A stretch of DNA of 40,218 bases from assembly GCA_902786665.1 (NCBI GenBank), contig CADADN010000038.1, forward strand, positions 1-40,218. Direction: 5' to 3'. Position 1 is the stretch's first letter. Each line of letters starts with the position of its first letter. Below, in pieces: positions 30,550 to 38,784 of this stretch. A model generated the notes under the pieces. It was not told the DNA's origin. It saw nothing but the letters and a program-made list of their open reading frames with translations, and searched no databases. A program made the position numbers and the translations under genes. The DNA comes from an uncultured Prevotellaceae bacterium. Lineage in GTDB: Bacteria > Bacteroidota > Bacteroidia > Bacteroidales > Bacteroidaceae.

Positions 30550-31371
30550 ATGAAAAGGAATATGATTCATTTGTTCACAACATTGTTTGTGATGTGTGTG
30601 TGCAACAGTGTTTACGCCCAGGACGTGGAAGGTCGGTACACAGAGACGGAGGCGGTGAAAAAACTCCAGAATGTTGTGGGGCGGTTGATTGAAGAGGAAG
30701 GAAAGAAGGAAAAGGATGAATTCTCTTCTCCTGACCAAAACGTCGTGTCATGCTGGGAAAAAGGCTTGCAGGAGGTCGAGAAGGAATATGGTGCCATTAG
30801 CAATGAGATGTTCGACTGCTACAGCTATGCAGGAAATGAATTGTTTGACGCCTCACTTCATATCTCATACAAGTCACAATTAGGATACTCATGCTATTTG
30901 AAGGCTTTGGACATCAGCAAGAAATTGTATGGAAAAGACAGTGCGATTGTTGGACATGGCTACTGCAGGATGGTGTATGCCTGTGGACCACTTTCTGAAG
31001 ACGCCGAGCAATACGCCGACTCCGCACTTGTCATACTAAAGAACTATTATGACGAGCAGTCGCCTGATGTCGCAAGGGTCTACTGGGCATTAGGATATTC
31101 TTATCCCCTGAACAATGATGATGTATATCGTGTCGCTGCACAGTTTATGATGAATACGGGTAGTGAGTATTTTGACGAAAGCTTTTATGAGGAGATTATC
31201 TCCAATTGTGAAAAGTCTAATGAAAATTTCAAGAAAGCTTACGACATCTATGCCGGTTTGGGTGATGAATACAAAGAATATGTCGATATGCTCAAGGAAT
31301 ACATCACCATTCAAGAGCAGGAAATCAAAGACAATAAGGAGGAACTAAAAAAGGCAAGGGCACAAAAATGA
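30550..31371 (+). CDS. Secreted protein with TPR-like helical repeats
   Basis: 273 residues. It begins with a signal peptide (MKRNMIHLFTTLFVMCVCNSVYA, cleaved before QDVEG). The mature part is helical with TPR-like pairs ('SQLGYSCYLKALDISKKLYGKDSAIVGHGYCRM', split over helices; 'AEQYADSALVILKNYYDEQSPDVARVYWALGYSY'; 'NENFKKAYDIYAGLGDEYKEY') of the TPR_12 style, in which tandem helices carry ages-of-entry-like K/Y...G/D..P patterns. The C-terminus is a charged helix (EQEIKDNKEELKKARAQK). The function is unknown, probably periplasmic protein contacts. It converges with rsmD with only 4 nt between the stop codons. Confidence 0.75.
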   Translation: MKRNMIHLFTTLFVMCVCNSVYAQDVEGRYTETEAVKKLQNVVGRLIEEEGKKEKDEFSSPDQNVVSCWEKGLQEVEKEYGAISNEMFDCYSYAGNELFDASLHISYKSQLGYSCYLKALDISKKLYGKDSAIVGHGYCRMVYACGPLSEDAEQYADSALVILKNYYDEQSPDVARVYWALGYSYPLNNDDVYRVAAQFMMNTGSEYFDESFYEEIISNCEKSNENFKKAYDIYAGLGDEYKEYVDMLKEYITIQEQEIKDNKEELKKARAQK

Positions 31372-31375
31372 CCCT

Positions 31376-31906
31376 TCATCTGAATAGACTGAAATTGACA
31401 CTACCGTAGTTGCGGTGCTCCACAAATCGGGGATGGCTGGAAAAGTCATCCCCTTTTCCGTGTTCCAGAACAAACACCCCGCCCTCTGACAGCAAATCCT
31501 TCTCCAACACCTTGTCGGGGAGTTCGCGCAACTGTGGCAGGGCGTAGGGTGGGTCGGCAAAGATGATATCGAACTGCTGCTTGCAGGTGGCAAGGAACTT
31601 GAACACGTCGCCACGAATCACCACGGAGCGGTCGGTGCCCAGGCGGCTCACACACTGCTTGATGAAAGCGTGGTGGTCGCGGTCCTTCTCCACGCTGACC
31701 ACCTGGGCGCAACCGCGGGAGAGAAACTCCAACGATATGCTGCCGGTGCCGGAGAACAGGTCGAGGGCACGGGAGTCTTCCAAGTCGAGGTAGCCGGTGA
31801 GCACGTTGAAGATGTTCTCCTTGGCGAAGTCTGTGGTAGGCCGGGCCTTGAACGTGCGGGGGATGTCGAAACGGCGGCCCTTGTACATGCCGGTGATGAT
31901 TCTCAT
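31376..31906 (-). CDS. rsmD: 16S rRNA (guanine-966 N2)-methyltransferase
   Basis: 176 residues from the ATG at 31906, chosen because RsmD proteins begin 'MRIITGxxKGRR' and because this ATG overlaps the upstream stop as ATGA. It methylates G966 of 16S rRNA with S-adenosylmethionine. Signatures are 'RPTTDFAKENIFNVL', the SAM loop 'ALDLFSGTGSISLEFLSRG', 'VEKDRDHHAFI' and the catalytic 'FADPPYALP'. It is translationally coupled to the DUF3822 gene, a common pairing in Bacteroidetes. Confidence 0.93.
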   Translation of the reverse strand: MRIITGMYKGRRFDIPRTFKARPTTDFAKENIFNVLTGYLDLEDSRALDLFSGTGSISLEFLSRGCAQVVSVEKDRDHHAFIKQCVSRLGTDRSVVIRGDVFKFLATCKQQFDIIFADPPYALPQLRELPDKVLEKDLLSEGGVFVLEHGKGDDFSSHPRFVEHRNYGSVNFSLFR

Positions 31907-32688
31907 GGCTGAGGGAGGTTGGTGAGAAGGGAGAGGTCCAATGGGAGCTTGCTGTCGGGGAGAGGCTCCACGACGATGCGCTCGACATATTTTTTCAAAT
32001 GGTCGGCAATCCATTGCTGGTGAGGGACGCTGCCAAGAAGCACCACCTCGTCGCGTGAGGACTTCATACCCTGTTGTGTGAAGGCGTTGAGCAAGAAATA
32101 TAGCGTGTCGTGGGAATGTGTGGCGCTGAAGGCGTTGCAGAACTTGAAACGGTTGCCGACCGTGCAGAAGATGTCTATCTTGCCATCGTGGAAATAACCA
32201 AGGAGGCGTTGGCGGGTGACACTGGAATGACGGCCGTATCGCTCCCAGACAGGCAGGCAGACGGGCAGGTAGGTGCAGCGTCTTGCATGGTCGGAGAGCA
32301 CGGTCATGATGTCTTTTTCAATGGCGAAAAGGGCGATGGCGTGCAGGTGCTCGAGGGCGGCATGGCATTTGGCATCGCGCTCATGGCCGGTGAAGGTGTG
32401 GTTGAAGAGTTGGTCGGCATCCGACTCCTTGAACTCTTCCTTTGGAACGAGCATCGTTGGGGCATCCACCAACACGACGGCACTGTCGAAAACACCCGAC
32501 AACATCTTCTGGCTCTTGAATGCTTTGCGCAAGTGGGCAGAGGCCGACACGCCGTCTTTCATCTCAACTTGGATGGCCGGGGTGGGGCGGTCGCCGGGCT
32601 CGGTGGCAATGAAGACAAGAGTGCCTCGCCCGATGCGGACTTCAAGCACACGTTCTGTAGAGGAGGGGCTGTTGGGTGAATGTTGCAT
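31903..32688 (-). CDS. DUF3822 family protein
   Basis: 261 residues from the ATG at 32688. It carries the features of DUF3822: a split-like, actin-fold-reminiscent strand pattern ('VLVDAPTMLVPKEEFKESDADQLFNHTF'), 'LFAIEKDIMTVLSDH' and 'DIFCTVGNRFKFCNAF', then 'DTLYFLLNAF' and 'VVLLGSVPHQQWI'. The role is unknown. The family occurs in Bacteroidetes directly upstream of rsmD, as here, with a 4-nt ATGA overlap. The open frame continues upstream to 32940 but that part reads through a structured leader and the promoter and is left out. Confidence 0.82.
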   Translation of the reverse strand: MQHSPNSPSSTERVLEVRIGRGTLVFIATEPGDRPTPAIQVEMKDGVSASAHLRKAFKSQKMLSGVFDSAVVLVDAPTMLVPKEEFKESDADQLFNHTFTGHERDAKCHAALEHLHAIALFAIEKDIMTVLSDHARRCTYLPVCLPVWERYGRHSSVTRQRLLGYFHDGKIDIFCTVGNRFKFCNAFSATHSHDTLYFLLNAFTQQGMKSSRDEVVLLGSVPHQQWIADHLKKYVERIVVEPLPDSKLPLDLSLLTNLPQP

Positions 32689-32879
32689 GTCGCTTTCTTT
32701 TTTCTGTTTTGTGGTAGGCGTTAAAGTAGAGACGGGATTGCCGTCCCTGTGCACACTGCGCCAAATCATGTGGCTTCTTGATGGCGAGACGGGAAGAAAA
32801 CCGTCTTCGCAATGTGCACAACCCATATGGCGTGACAATCTTCTCACACCTCTGATTTCGAAGTCTCGAAAGAACACTG
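32689..32879 (-). promoter_or_regulatory. About 190-nt leader of DUF3822-rsmD with paired inverted repeats
   Basis: TGTGCACACTGCG (32748-32760) pairs with CGCAATGTGCACA (32808-32820) over 13 positions with one mismatch. Nested inside is AGACGG-gaagaaaa-CCGTCT (32787-32806), and beside it GACGG-gattg-CCGTC (32731-32745). It could be a structured leader RNA or a dispersed repeat that landed in the leader. Confidence 0.45.
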
Positions 32880-32887
32880 CAAAAGTA
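32880..32887 (-). promoter_or_regulatory. -7 element for DUF3822-rsmD
   Basis: On the minus strand TACTTTTG (TAnnTTTG). The expected -33 TTTG 19-21 nt upstream is not evident. It is the only TAnnTTTG seen in the region and lies 191 nt upstream of the start codon. Confidence 0.45.
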
Positions 32888-32982
32888 GTGATTTTTCGGA
32901 TGAAACAGCACCCTTTTGCCGCTTTTTTTCCTTCTTGCATTTCTTTTCATACTCATAAACACTTGCTTATGGATTTTTTTCG

Positions 32983-32990
32983 TATCTTTG
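32983..32990 (+). promoter_or_regulatory. -7 element for trpF
   Basis: TATCTTTG followed by CA, a frequent Bacteroidetes -7, lies 30 nt upstream of the trpF ATG. The -33 is weak (CTTG at 32962-32965 gives a short 17-nt spacer). Confidence 0.5.
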
Positions 32991-33020
32991 CAGCTCAAAA
33001 AGAAAAAACAGGTAAAAGAC

Positions 33021-33719
33021 ATGATAGTAAAGGTATGTGGCATGCGTGAGGCCGATAACTTGCGCCAGGTGGGTGAATTGGATGTTGATTGGATTGGAAT
33101 GGTGTTCTGGCCCGAAAGCCCGAGATTTGTAAAGCAGAGGCGTGCAAGGGGAGGATTCTATCCCGACTATTCACCACTGGCCACCAAAATCTCCGAACTG
33201 GGCGGGCTGCCAGCACTCGCTGCAGTGGAAAACAAACCTCGCCGTGTGGGCGTGTTCGTTGACGACATGCCTCAGAGCATTGTCACAAGGGTATACAACT
33301 TCTATCTTGACATGGTGCAGCTACATGGCGAGGAGTCGCCGGTGATGATACAGAATCTGCAACGCACACTCGTGGACATACGTCCGGTGAAGGTCATCAA
33401 GACCATCAAGGTGGAAAGTCCGGAGGATTTTGCCAAATGCAAGCAATATGAAGGCTTGGTGGACTATTTCCTCTTCCACAACAAATGCAAGCAGGAAGGT
33501 GGCAGCGGAGAAAAATTTGACTGGAACCTCCTCGACGCATACGATGGCAATGTGCCTTTCCTCATCAGTGGTGGCATCGGAATCGAAGACGTGGAGCGTA
33601 TCAAGGCCATCTCACATCCCAAATTCGTGGGAGTGGACATCAATTCAAAGTTTGAAATCGAGCCGGGTCTGAAAGACGTGCAGGCCGTCAAACTCTTCAT
33701 AGAGAAAATCAAAGGATAA
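33021..33719 (+). CDS. trpF: Phosphoribosylanthranilate isomerase
   Basis: 232 residues from the ATG at 33021 (MIVKVCGMREADN). It converts N-(5-phosphoribosyl)anthranilate to CdRP in tryptophan synthesis. TIM-barrel signatures are 'IVKVCGM' with the catalytic Cys, 'DWIGMVFWPESPRFV', 'RRVGVFVDD' with the catalytic Asp, 'VQLHGEES', 'PFLISGGIG' and 'GVDINSKFEIEPGLKD'. An insertion of about 30 residues (RARGGFYPDYSPLATKISEL and following) sits between strand 2 ('SPRFV') and 'RVGVFV', where most TrpF have a short helix. The gene is away from other trp genes in this window. The upstream frame to 32916 includes the promoter and is excluded. Confidence 0.93.
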   Translation: MIVKVCGMREADNLRQVGELDVDWIGMVFWPESPRFVKQRRARGGFYPDYSPLATKISELGGLPALAAVENKPRRVGVFVDDMPQSIVTRVYNFYLDMVQLHGEESPVMIQNLQRTLVDIRPVKVIKTIKVESPEDFAKCKQYEGLVDYFLFHNKCKQEGGSGEKFDWNLLDAYDGNVPFLISGGIGIEDVERIKAISHPKFVGVDINSKFEIEPGLKDVQAVKLFIEKIKG

Positions 33720-33830
33720 TCCCTAGAAAAACTAGGAAAACTAGAGCCTCTAGGAAAACTAGAGCCTCTAGGAAAACTAGGAAAACAAGAAAAACTAGAG
33801 CCCCTAGGAAAACTAGTAAAACCCCACATA
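33720..33830. repeat. Degenerate tandem array (CTAGAGCCTCTAGGAAAA-type)
   Basis: ACTAGAGCCTCTAGGAAA recurs about five times with changes between trpF and the thioesterase gene. Each unit contains the palindrome CTAGAG-CCTCTAG. The vocabulary is shared with 281-360 on the other strand. Confidence 0.75.
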
Positions 33831-33833
33831 ACC

Positions 33834-34232
33834 ATGGATTTAAAGGATTATCTCAACCAATTCGACCGTTTCGCTGCCGCCACGGGGGTTGTGCTCACCG
33901 AAGTGGGTGAGGGATTCGCAAAAGCCGTCATGACAGTCGAGGAGAGGCACCTCAATGGGGCGAACGTATGCCAGGGTGGAGCCATCTACACCTTGGCAGA
34001 CCTCGCTTTCGCTGCCACTGTCAACAGCCATGGGCTCATGACGGTGGGTACCAACAACGGCATCACCTATCTCAGGTCGGCTCTCAAGGGAGACACCCTC
34101 ACCGCCGAGGCAAGAGAGGAGAATCATCACAAACTGCCTTTCTGCGAGGTGAGGGTCACCAACCAAAGAGGAGAACTCGTCTGTATCATGACCGGCACGG
34201 CATACAGAAGAAACCAGCCTCTCATCCCCTGA
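33834..34232 (+). CDS. PaaI-family hotdog thioesterase
   Basis: 132 residues, cytoplasmic. It probably hydrolyses acyl- or aryl-CoA thioesters. The hotdog signature is 'HLNGANVCQGGAIYTLADLAFAA', shown here in two parts: HLNGANVCQGG and AIYTLADLAFAA. The usual H of 'HGG' in PaaI is Q here, a variant seen in some Bacteroidetes relatives as far as I recall; the nearby Asn and Asp (LAD) remain. 'TVGTNNGITYLRSALKGDTLTAEA' is the central strand pair. It follows trpF after a tandem-repeat gap of 114 bp and precedes the antiterminator gene by 69 bp. Confidence 0.85.
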   Translation: MDLKDYLNQFDRFAAATGVVLTEVGEGFAKAVMTVEERHLNGANVCQGGAIYTLADLAFAATVNSHGLMTVGTNNGITYLRSALKGDTLTAEAREENHHKLPFCEVRVTNQRGELVCIMTGTAYRRNQPLIP

Positions 34233-34301
34233 AAAGCCCCAATTTCCTCTCATCCCCTCCCAAAACCTCCTATCATCTTCCATCCCCCTAAACCAAAGCA
34301 T

Positions 34302-34895
34302 ATGCCAGAGGATTCCGTTACACCGTCTGTATCACAACCGCCTTCAAACACTGAGGCGGAAGACAAGTCACCATGGTATGCCATCAGATTGTTCTCCAAT
34401 TGTCAGAACAAAGTGGATGAGTTTTTCAAGGAACATGGCGTGGAGAGTTTCATCCCCATGCAGTATCGTGTGTATGAGGATGAGAACGGGAAACCAAAAC
34501 GGAAACTCAAACCGGTGGTCAGCAATCTCATTTTCGTGAAGAAAAGCCTCCCGCAGGCGGAGATGATGACCCTTGTGGCGAAAGGGCAATTCAAGATGTC
34601 GGTCATCACCAAGGACCGCTCCAGTAGGGATTACTATGAGATTCCTGCCAAGCAGATGATGGAATTCAAGGCGATGTGTAATCCGGAAATCGAAATGAGG
34701 AAGTACCTCAGTGCTGAGCAGGCAAAACTGAAATTGGGTACGCCGGTGTTGGTTTGCCATGGACCGCTGAAAGGTCTGACGGGGCGGCTCGTCAGGCAAA
34801 GTCACAAGTATTATCTTTTGAAAGAGGTGCCGGGGATGGGTGTCATGCTGAAGGTCTCCAGATGGTGCTGCCAACCTTTGGAAGAAAGCAAGTAA
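34302..34895 (+). CDS. UpxY-like NusG-family transcription antiterminator
   Basis: 197 residues. The NusG N-terminal domain covers about 22-125: 'SPWYAIRLFSNCQNKVDEFFKEHGVESFIPMQYRV' and 'LKPVVSNLIFVKKSL' match specialised NusG paralogues (UpxY, RfaH, LoaP). A KOW-type C-terminal domain covers about 140-190 ('LGTPVLVCHGPLKGLTGRLVRQSHKYYLL'). Such proteins bind elongating RNA polymerase and prevent termination in long operons, usually capsule or exopolysaccharide clusters which they head. Here no such operon follows: the gene ends 57 nt before the convergent prfC. It could act in trans on a distant locus. Confidence 0.88.
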   Translation: MPEDSVTPSVSQPPSNTEAEDKSPWYAIRLFSNCQNKVDEFFKEHGVESFIPMQYRVYEDENGKPKRKLKPVVSNLIFVKKSLPQAEMMTLVAKGQFKMSVITKDRSSRDYYEIPAKQMMEFKAMCNPEIEMRKYLSAEQAKLKLGTPVLVCHGPLKGLTGRLVRQSHKYYLLKEVPGMGVMLKVSRWCCQPLEESK

Positions 34896-34952
34896 AAAGT
34901 CCTGCTTCCCTCCTGAAACTTCCTATTCTTTCCTAAAACTTCCTATTCCCTC
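34896..34952. repeat. TTTCCTAAAACTTCCTATTC tandem words between convergent genes
   Basis: Three units of CTTCCTATTC(T/C)(C/T)TCCTAAAA fill the 57-bp gap between the stops of the antiterminator and prfC genes. No hairpin terminator is seen. Confidence 0.65.
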
Positions 34953-36521
34953 CTAAAATTCCGAGGTGAAGTGGAATTTGATGTGCTTGAAGTCCTCTTG
35001 CGCCATGCTCAGCACATAGCCGCTGTCGGCGAGGAAGACATCGCGACCTTCGCGATCCTTGGCCATGTATTGGTATTTGCGTCGCTTGAAATTCTCCAGC
35101 TCTTGCTCATCGTCCGACTCTATCCAGCACGCTTTGTGAAGATGGACGGGCTCCCAACGGCACTTCGCGTTGTATTCGTTCTCCAAGCGGTATTGGATGA
35201 CCTCGAACTGCAGTTGGCCCACCGTCCCGATGATTTTGCGACCGTTGAACTGATTGATGAACAGCTGGGCTACACCCTCGTCCATCAGTTGCTCGATGCC
35301 TTTCGCCAGTTGCTTAGCTTTCATGGGGTCGTCGTTCTCGATGTATTTGAACATCTCCGGTGAGAAGGAGGGCAGGCCGCGGAAATGCAACTGCTCACCC
35401 TCTGTGAGCGTATCGCCGATTTTGAAGATGCCGTTGTCGGGAAGGCCGATGATATCGCCTGCCCATGCCTCCTCCACGGTGGATTTCCGTTGAGCCATGA
35501 ATTGTGTGGGTGAACTGAAACGCAGGGTCTTCCCCTGGCGGACATGGAGATAGGGCTGGTTGCGCACGAACTTCCCGCTGCACACCTTGCAGAAAGCGAT
35601 GCAGGAACGGTGGTTCGGGTCGATGTTGGCCGTGATCTTGAAAATGAAACCCGTGAATTTGGGCTCTTCTGGCAGCACGTCGCGCTCTTCCGCTTTCGTC
35701 GGACGGGGGCAGGGTGCAATCTCTACGAAACAGTTGAGCAGCTCCTGCACGCCGAAGTTGTTGAGGGCGCTCCCGAAGAATACGGGGGCGACGGTGGCGG
35801 CACGGTAGTCCTCCACGTCGAAGTCGGGGTATACACCTTCTATCAGGTCGAGGTCTTCGCGCAATTGGTTGGCGTCGTCCTCACCGACGCGGCTCACCAA
35901 CTCTTCACTGTCGATGTCCACTTCCACCTTCTCCGTCACACGCTGCTTGTCGGGCGTGAAAAGGTCGAGCTTCTTTTCGTAGATGTTGTATACACCCTTG
36001 AAACGTACACCTTGGTTGATGGGCCAGGAGAGTGGGCGCACTTGGATTTGCAGTTCCTGTTCCAATTCGTCGAGCAGGTCGAATGGGTCGCGACCCTCGC
36101 GGTCCATCTTGTTGATGAAGATGATGACGGGGGTGTTGCGCATGCGGCAGACGTTCATCAACTTGCGGGTCTGAGTCTCCACACCTTTCGCACCGTCAAC
36201 CACGATGATGGCGGAGTCGACGGCGGTGAGCGTGCGATAGGTGTCCTCGGCGAAGTCCTGGTGGCCCGGGGTGTCGAGGATGTTCACCTTGTAGCCCTCG
36301 TAGTCGAATTCCATCACGGAGGTGGATACCGAGATGCCGCGTTGCTTCTCGATGTCCATCCAGTCGGAGGTGGCTGTCTTGCGGATTTTGTTGCTCTTGA
36401 CGGCTCCGGCTACTTGGATTTGCCCGCCGAAGAGCAGGAATTTCTCTGTAAGGGTGGTCTTTCCCGCGTCGGGGTGGGAAATGATGGCGAACGTGCGCCT
36501 TCTTTCTATTTCGTTGTTCAT
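34953..36521 (-). CDS. prfC: Peptide chain release factor 3
   Basis: 522 residues. This GTPase recycles RF1 and RF2 after termination of translation. GTPase motifs are '[14 protein letters not shown]' (G1), '[10 protein letters not shown]' (G2), '[15 protein letters not shown]' (G3) and '[10 protein letters not shown]' (G4). '[18 protein letters not shown]' and '[16 protein letters not shown]' are RF3-specific. The length is that of standard RF3. It is the last gene of the minus-strand operon lysE-like - DUF4924 - rfbD - prfC and starts 6 nt after the rfbD stop. Confidence 0.96.
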   Translation of the reverse strand: MNNEIERRRTFAIISHPDAGKTTLTEKFLLFGGQIQVAGAVKSNKIRKTATSDWMDIEKQRGISVSTSVMEFDYEGYKVNILDTPGHQDFAEDTYRTLTAVDSAIIVVDGAKGVETQTRKLMNVCRMRNTPVIIFINKMDREGRDPFDLLDELEQELQIQVRPLSWPINQGVRFKGVYNIYEKKLDLFTPDKQRVTEKVEVDIDSEELVSRVGEDDANQLREDLDLIEGVYPDFDVEDYRAATVAPVFFGSALNNFGVQELLNCFVEIAPCPRPTKAEERDVLPEEPKFTGFIFKITANIDPNHRSCIAFCKVCSGKFVRNQPYLHVRQGKTLRFSSPTQFMAQRKSTVEEAWAGDIIGLPDNGIFKIGDTLTEGEQLHFRGLPSFSPEMFKYIENDDPMKAKQLAKGIEQLMDEGVAQLFINQFNGRKIIGTVGQLQFEVIQYRLENEYNAKCRWEPVHLHKACWIESDDEQELENFKRRKYQYMAKDREGRDVFLADSGYVLSMAQEDFKHIKFHFTSEF

Positions 36522-36527
36522 TGGTCG

Positions 36528-37388
36528 TTATTGTTCTTTTTGCAATAATGCGATGCACTCGGCGAGGGATTTCTCCCAATGGGGGATGTCGAGGTGATAG
36601 GTTTGCTTGATTTTGGTCTTGTCGAGCACGCTGTAGGGGGGTCGACGGGCTGGCGTGGGGTATTCCTCGGTGTGCAGCGGGCGGACGGTGCAGTCGGTGA
36701 TGCCTGCCAGGCGGTGGATGGCGATGGCGAAGTCATACCAGCTGGCAACCCCTTCGTCGGTGTAATGGAAAACGCCGGGCTCCACGCCTTGCTCCACGAT
36801 GGCCATGATGGCCTTGGCAAGGTCACGGGCGTAGGTGGGTGAGCCAATCTGGTCGGCCACCACGCCGAGTTCTTGCCTCTCACGTCCCAGACGGAGCATG
36901 GTCTTCACAAAGTTGCGGCCGAAACTGCTGTAGAGCCATGCCGTGCGGATGATCATCGCCCGATGGCAGAGTTTCGACACTCCCAGTTCAGCTGCCAGTT
37001 TGGTGCTCCCATACACGCTGTCGGGCGACGGGGTGGCGTCTTCAACATAAGGAGTCCAGGCGTGGCCGTTGAACACATAGTCGGTGGAGATTTGAATCAT
37101 CCAACCACCGCGTTGCTCCACGGCGTGGGCCAGATAGGCTGGGGCAAGGGTGTTGAGGGTGGTGCATGGCTCCTTGTCTCCCTCTGCCTTGTCCACGGCG
37201 GTGTAGGCGGCGCAGTTGATGATGCCGTCGATGGCATGTTCGTTCACAAAGCGGTCGATGCTTGATTGGTCGCAGATGTCCAACTCCTCGATGTCGGTGT
37301 TGTGGAACACGTGGGTGGGGTGGAATGGCTGTAGCAGACGCAGTTCACTGCCTAATTGACCGTTGCAGCCAGTGATGAGAATGTTCAT
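36528..37388 (-). CDS. rfbD: dTDP-4-dehydrorhamnose reductase
   Basis: 286 residues. It performs the last step of dTDP-L-rhamnose synthesis, for surface polysaccharide. It has the Rossmann motif 'ILITGCNGQLGSEL', the 'INCAAYTAVDKAE' segment, 'QISTDYVFNG', the catalytic 'YGSTKLAAE' (Y-x3-K) and 'RTAWLYSSFGRNFVKTML'. rfbA, rfbB and rfbC are not beside it. In this window it sits between DUF4924 (18-nt gap) and prfC (6-nt gap), an arrangement I recall as common in Bacteroidales. Confidence 0.93.
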   Translation of the reverse strand: MNILITGCNGQLGSELRLLQPFHPTHVFHNTDIEELDICDQSSIDRFVNEHAIDGIINCAAYTAVDKAEGDKEPCTTLNTLAPAYLAHAVEQRGGWMIQISTDYVFNGHAWTPYVEDATPSPDSVYGSTKLAAELGVSKLCHRAMIIRTAWLYSSFGRNFVKTMLRLGRERQELGVVADQIGSPTYARDLAKAIMAIVEQGVEPGVFHYTDEGVASWYDFAIAIHRLAGITDCTVRPLHTEEYPTPARRPPYSVLDKTKIKQTYHLDIPHWEKSLAECIALLQKEQ

Positions 37389-37406
37389 TTGTGCTATGAT
37401 GTGCTG

Positions 37407-37955
37407 TTATTCGTCGAATTTCAGTTCGCCCGACTTGTCTTTGATGTAATAGTCGGAGAGCATGCCCATCAGCGTGCTCAACTCGTTGATGGCATGGTTG
37501 GTGTCGGGGGAGATGTCCTTGTTTTGAAGGCGGAGGAGCATCACGCCATAGAGGGCGTCGAGACATGTCTCCACCTCGCTCGCCATGTTGTTGCCGCCGC
37601 GCTTGCGCAACTCCACGATGTAGGGAAGCACCTTGTAGTATTGGGAGCGGTAGAAAGGGAACTGCGGGCTGTCGAGGAGGCGGGCGTGGAGTTCGGACAA
37701 GTCGTCTACCACGATTTTGTTGATTTGCAGGTGGCCTTTCTCACGGCAGCCTTCCTGGGTGAGCATGCGGACGAGGTTGGCATACCAGTCGACCAAATCC
37801 TCCTTGTCTTCATCAGAACAGTCGAATTTGTCGAGGTAATCGTGACGAAGCTTGGACAGGTTGCAGCCATAGGCGCGGATGAGGTCTTCCACCTGCCACA
37901 TGTAGAGCAGGTATTCGGCGATGCTTTTTTTCCTAAGTTCTTGTGCGATATACAT
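37407..37955 (-). CDS. DUF4924 family protein
   Basis: 182 residues, all-helical and cytoplasmic. It begins 'MYIAQELRKKSIAEYLLYMWQVEDLIRA' and contains 'WYANLVRMLTQEGCREKGHLQ' and 'MLSDYYIKDKSGEL', the pattern of DUF4924, a Bacteroidetes family without known function. It is co-transcribed with rfbD and prfC (gaps of 18 nt downstream and 36 nt upstream). Confidence 0.85.
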   Translation of the reverse strand: MYIAQELRKKSIAEYLLYMWQVEDLIRAYGCNLSKLRHDYLDKFDCSDEDKEDLVDWYANLVRMLTQEGCREKGHLQINKIVVDDLSELHARLLDSPQFPFYRSQYYKVLPYIVELRKRGGNNMASEVETCLDALYGVMLLRLQNKDISPDTNHAINELSTLMGMLSDYYIKDKSGELKFDE

Positions 37956-37991
37956 GGATGTGTGAATATGAGGGGCGGGTCGCTACTCGTC

Positions 37992-38657
37992 TCAGTAATG
38001 GAAAGTGAAGAGGTTGAAGATTGTGCCAAGGAGCACGATGAGTGAGATGATGATGACCACGCTGCCGATGATGCGGTTGATGAGGATGATGCCGTAATCT
38101 TCGAAGATGTTCTTCACCTTGTCGATAAGCCATGTCAGGCCATACCACCACATCAGTGCGCCTCCCACGATGCTCAGGTAGCCGATGCACATCTCCAACG
38201 GGTGGTTGGGAATGATGAAGGCCAGCTGTGCGAAGGCAGCCATGAAAAGCAGGATGATGAGGGGGTTGGAGAGGGTGACGATGAAGGCTGTCACTCCATT
38301 GTGGATGTATGAGCCTTTGGTGGTGCCGCTGCGGTGCATGTTGCGGGTGGGGTTGGAGCGGAAACTGATAACGCCGAAGGTGAGAAGCATCAGGCTGCCG
38401 GTGATTTGGAGGAAGAAGCGGTTCTGTGTGTTGTTCACCATGTCCATCACGAAACTCATGCCCACGCCGGTGATGATGGCGTAGATCAAGTCGCTCAGCG
38501 TCGCACCCATGCCGGTCACCATGCCATACCAGCGACCTTTGTTCAAGGTGCGCTGCACGCATAAGATGCCGACGGGACCCATGGGGGCCGACGCAAGCAC
38601 ACCGATGATCAAGCCTTTGAAGATGGTGTCGAGTATGTTGTGAAACTCAAAAGGCAT
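37992..38657 (-). CDS. LysE-family membrane exporter
   Basis: 221 residues from the ATG at 38657; the frame open to 38696 includes the promoter. Six hydrophobic segments are visible, with the LysE/RhtB signature near the first helix ('GLIIGVLASAPMGPVGILCVQRTL') and the 'ATLSDLIYAIITGVG' and 'LSNPLIILLFMAAFA' helices. The family exports amino acids or their derivatives; the substrate is not predictable. It is the first gene of the operon leading to prfC. Its start lies only 8 nt after the -7 element, so the transcript is nearly leaderless. Confidence 0.87.
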   Translation of the reverse strand: MPFEFHNILDTIFKGLIIGVLASAPMGPVGILCVQRTLNKGRWYGMVTGMGATLSDLIYAIITGVGMSFVMDMVNNTQNRFFLQITGSLMLLTFGVISFRSNPTRNMHRSGTTKGSYIHNGVTAFIVTLSNPLIILLFMAAFAQLAFIIPNHPLEMCIGYLSIVGGALMWWYGLTWLIDKVKNIFEDYGIILINRIIGSVVIIISLIVLLGTIFNLFTFHY

Positions 38658-38665
38658 AACGAATG

Positions 38666-38697
38666 CAAAATTGCTAATTTTTTCCGAAAGAAGCAAA
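38666..38697 (-). promoter_or_regulatory. Promoter of the lysE-like - prfC operon
   Basis: On the minus strand TTTG (38697-38694), a 20-nt spacer and CAATTTTG (38673-38666), one base from TAnnTTTG. It lies back to back with the ROK promoter, 15 bp apart. Confidence 0.65.
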
Positions 38698-38712
38698 TTT
38701 TATGTGCAAAAC

Positions 38713-38743
38713 TTTGTCTCATTGCCTTTTTTTCATATCTTTG
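38713..38743 (+). promoter_or_regulatory. Promoter of the ROK kinase gene
   Basis: TTTG (38713-38716), a 19-nt spacer and TATCTTTG (38736-38743): full consensus. The ATG at 38785 is 41 nt downstream. Confidence 0.8.
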
Positions 38744-38784
38744 CCAAAACAATCTAACAGTATTAATCTTTTAACATATTGTAT

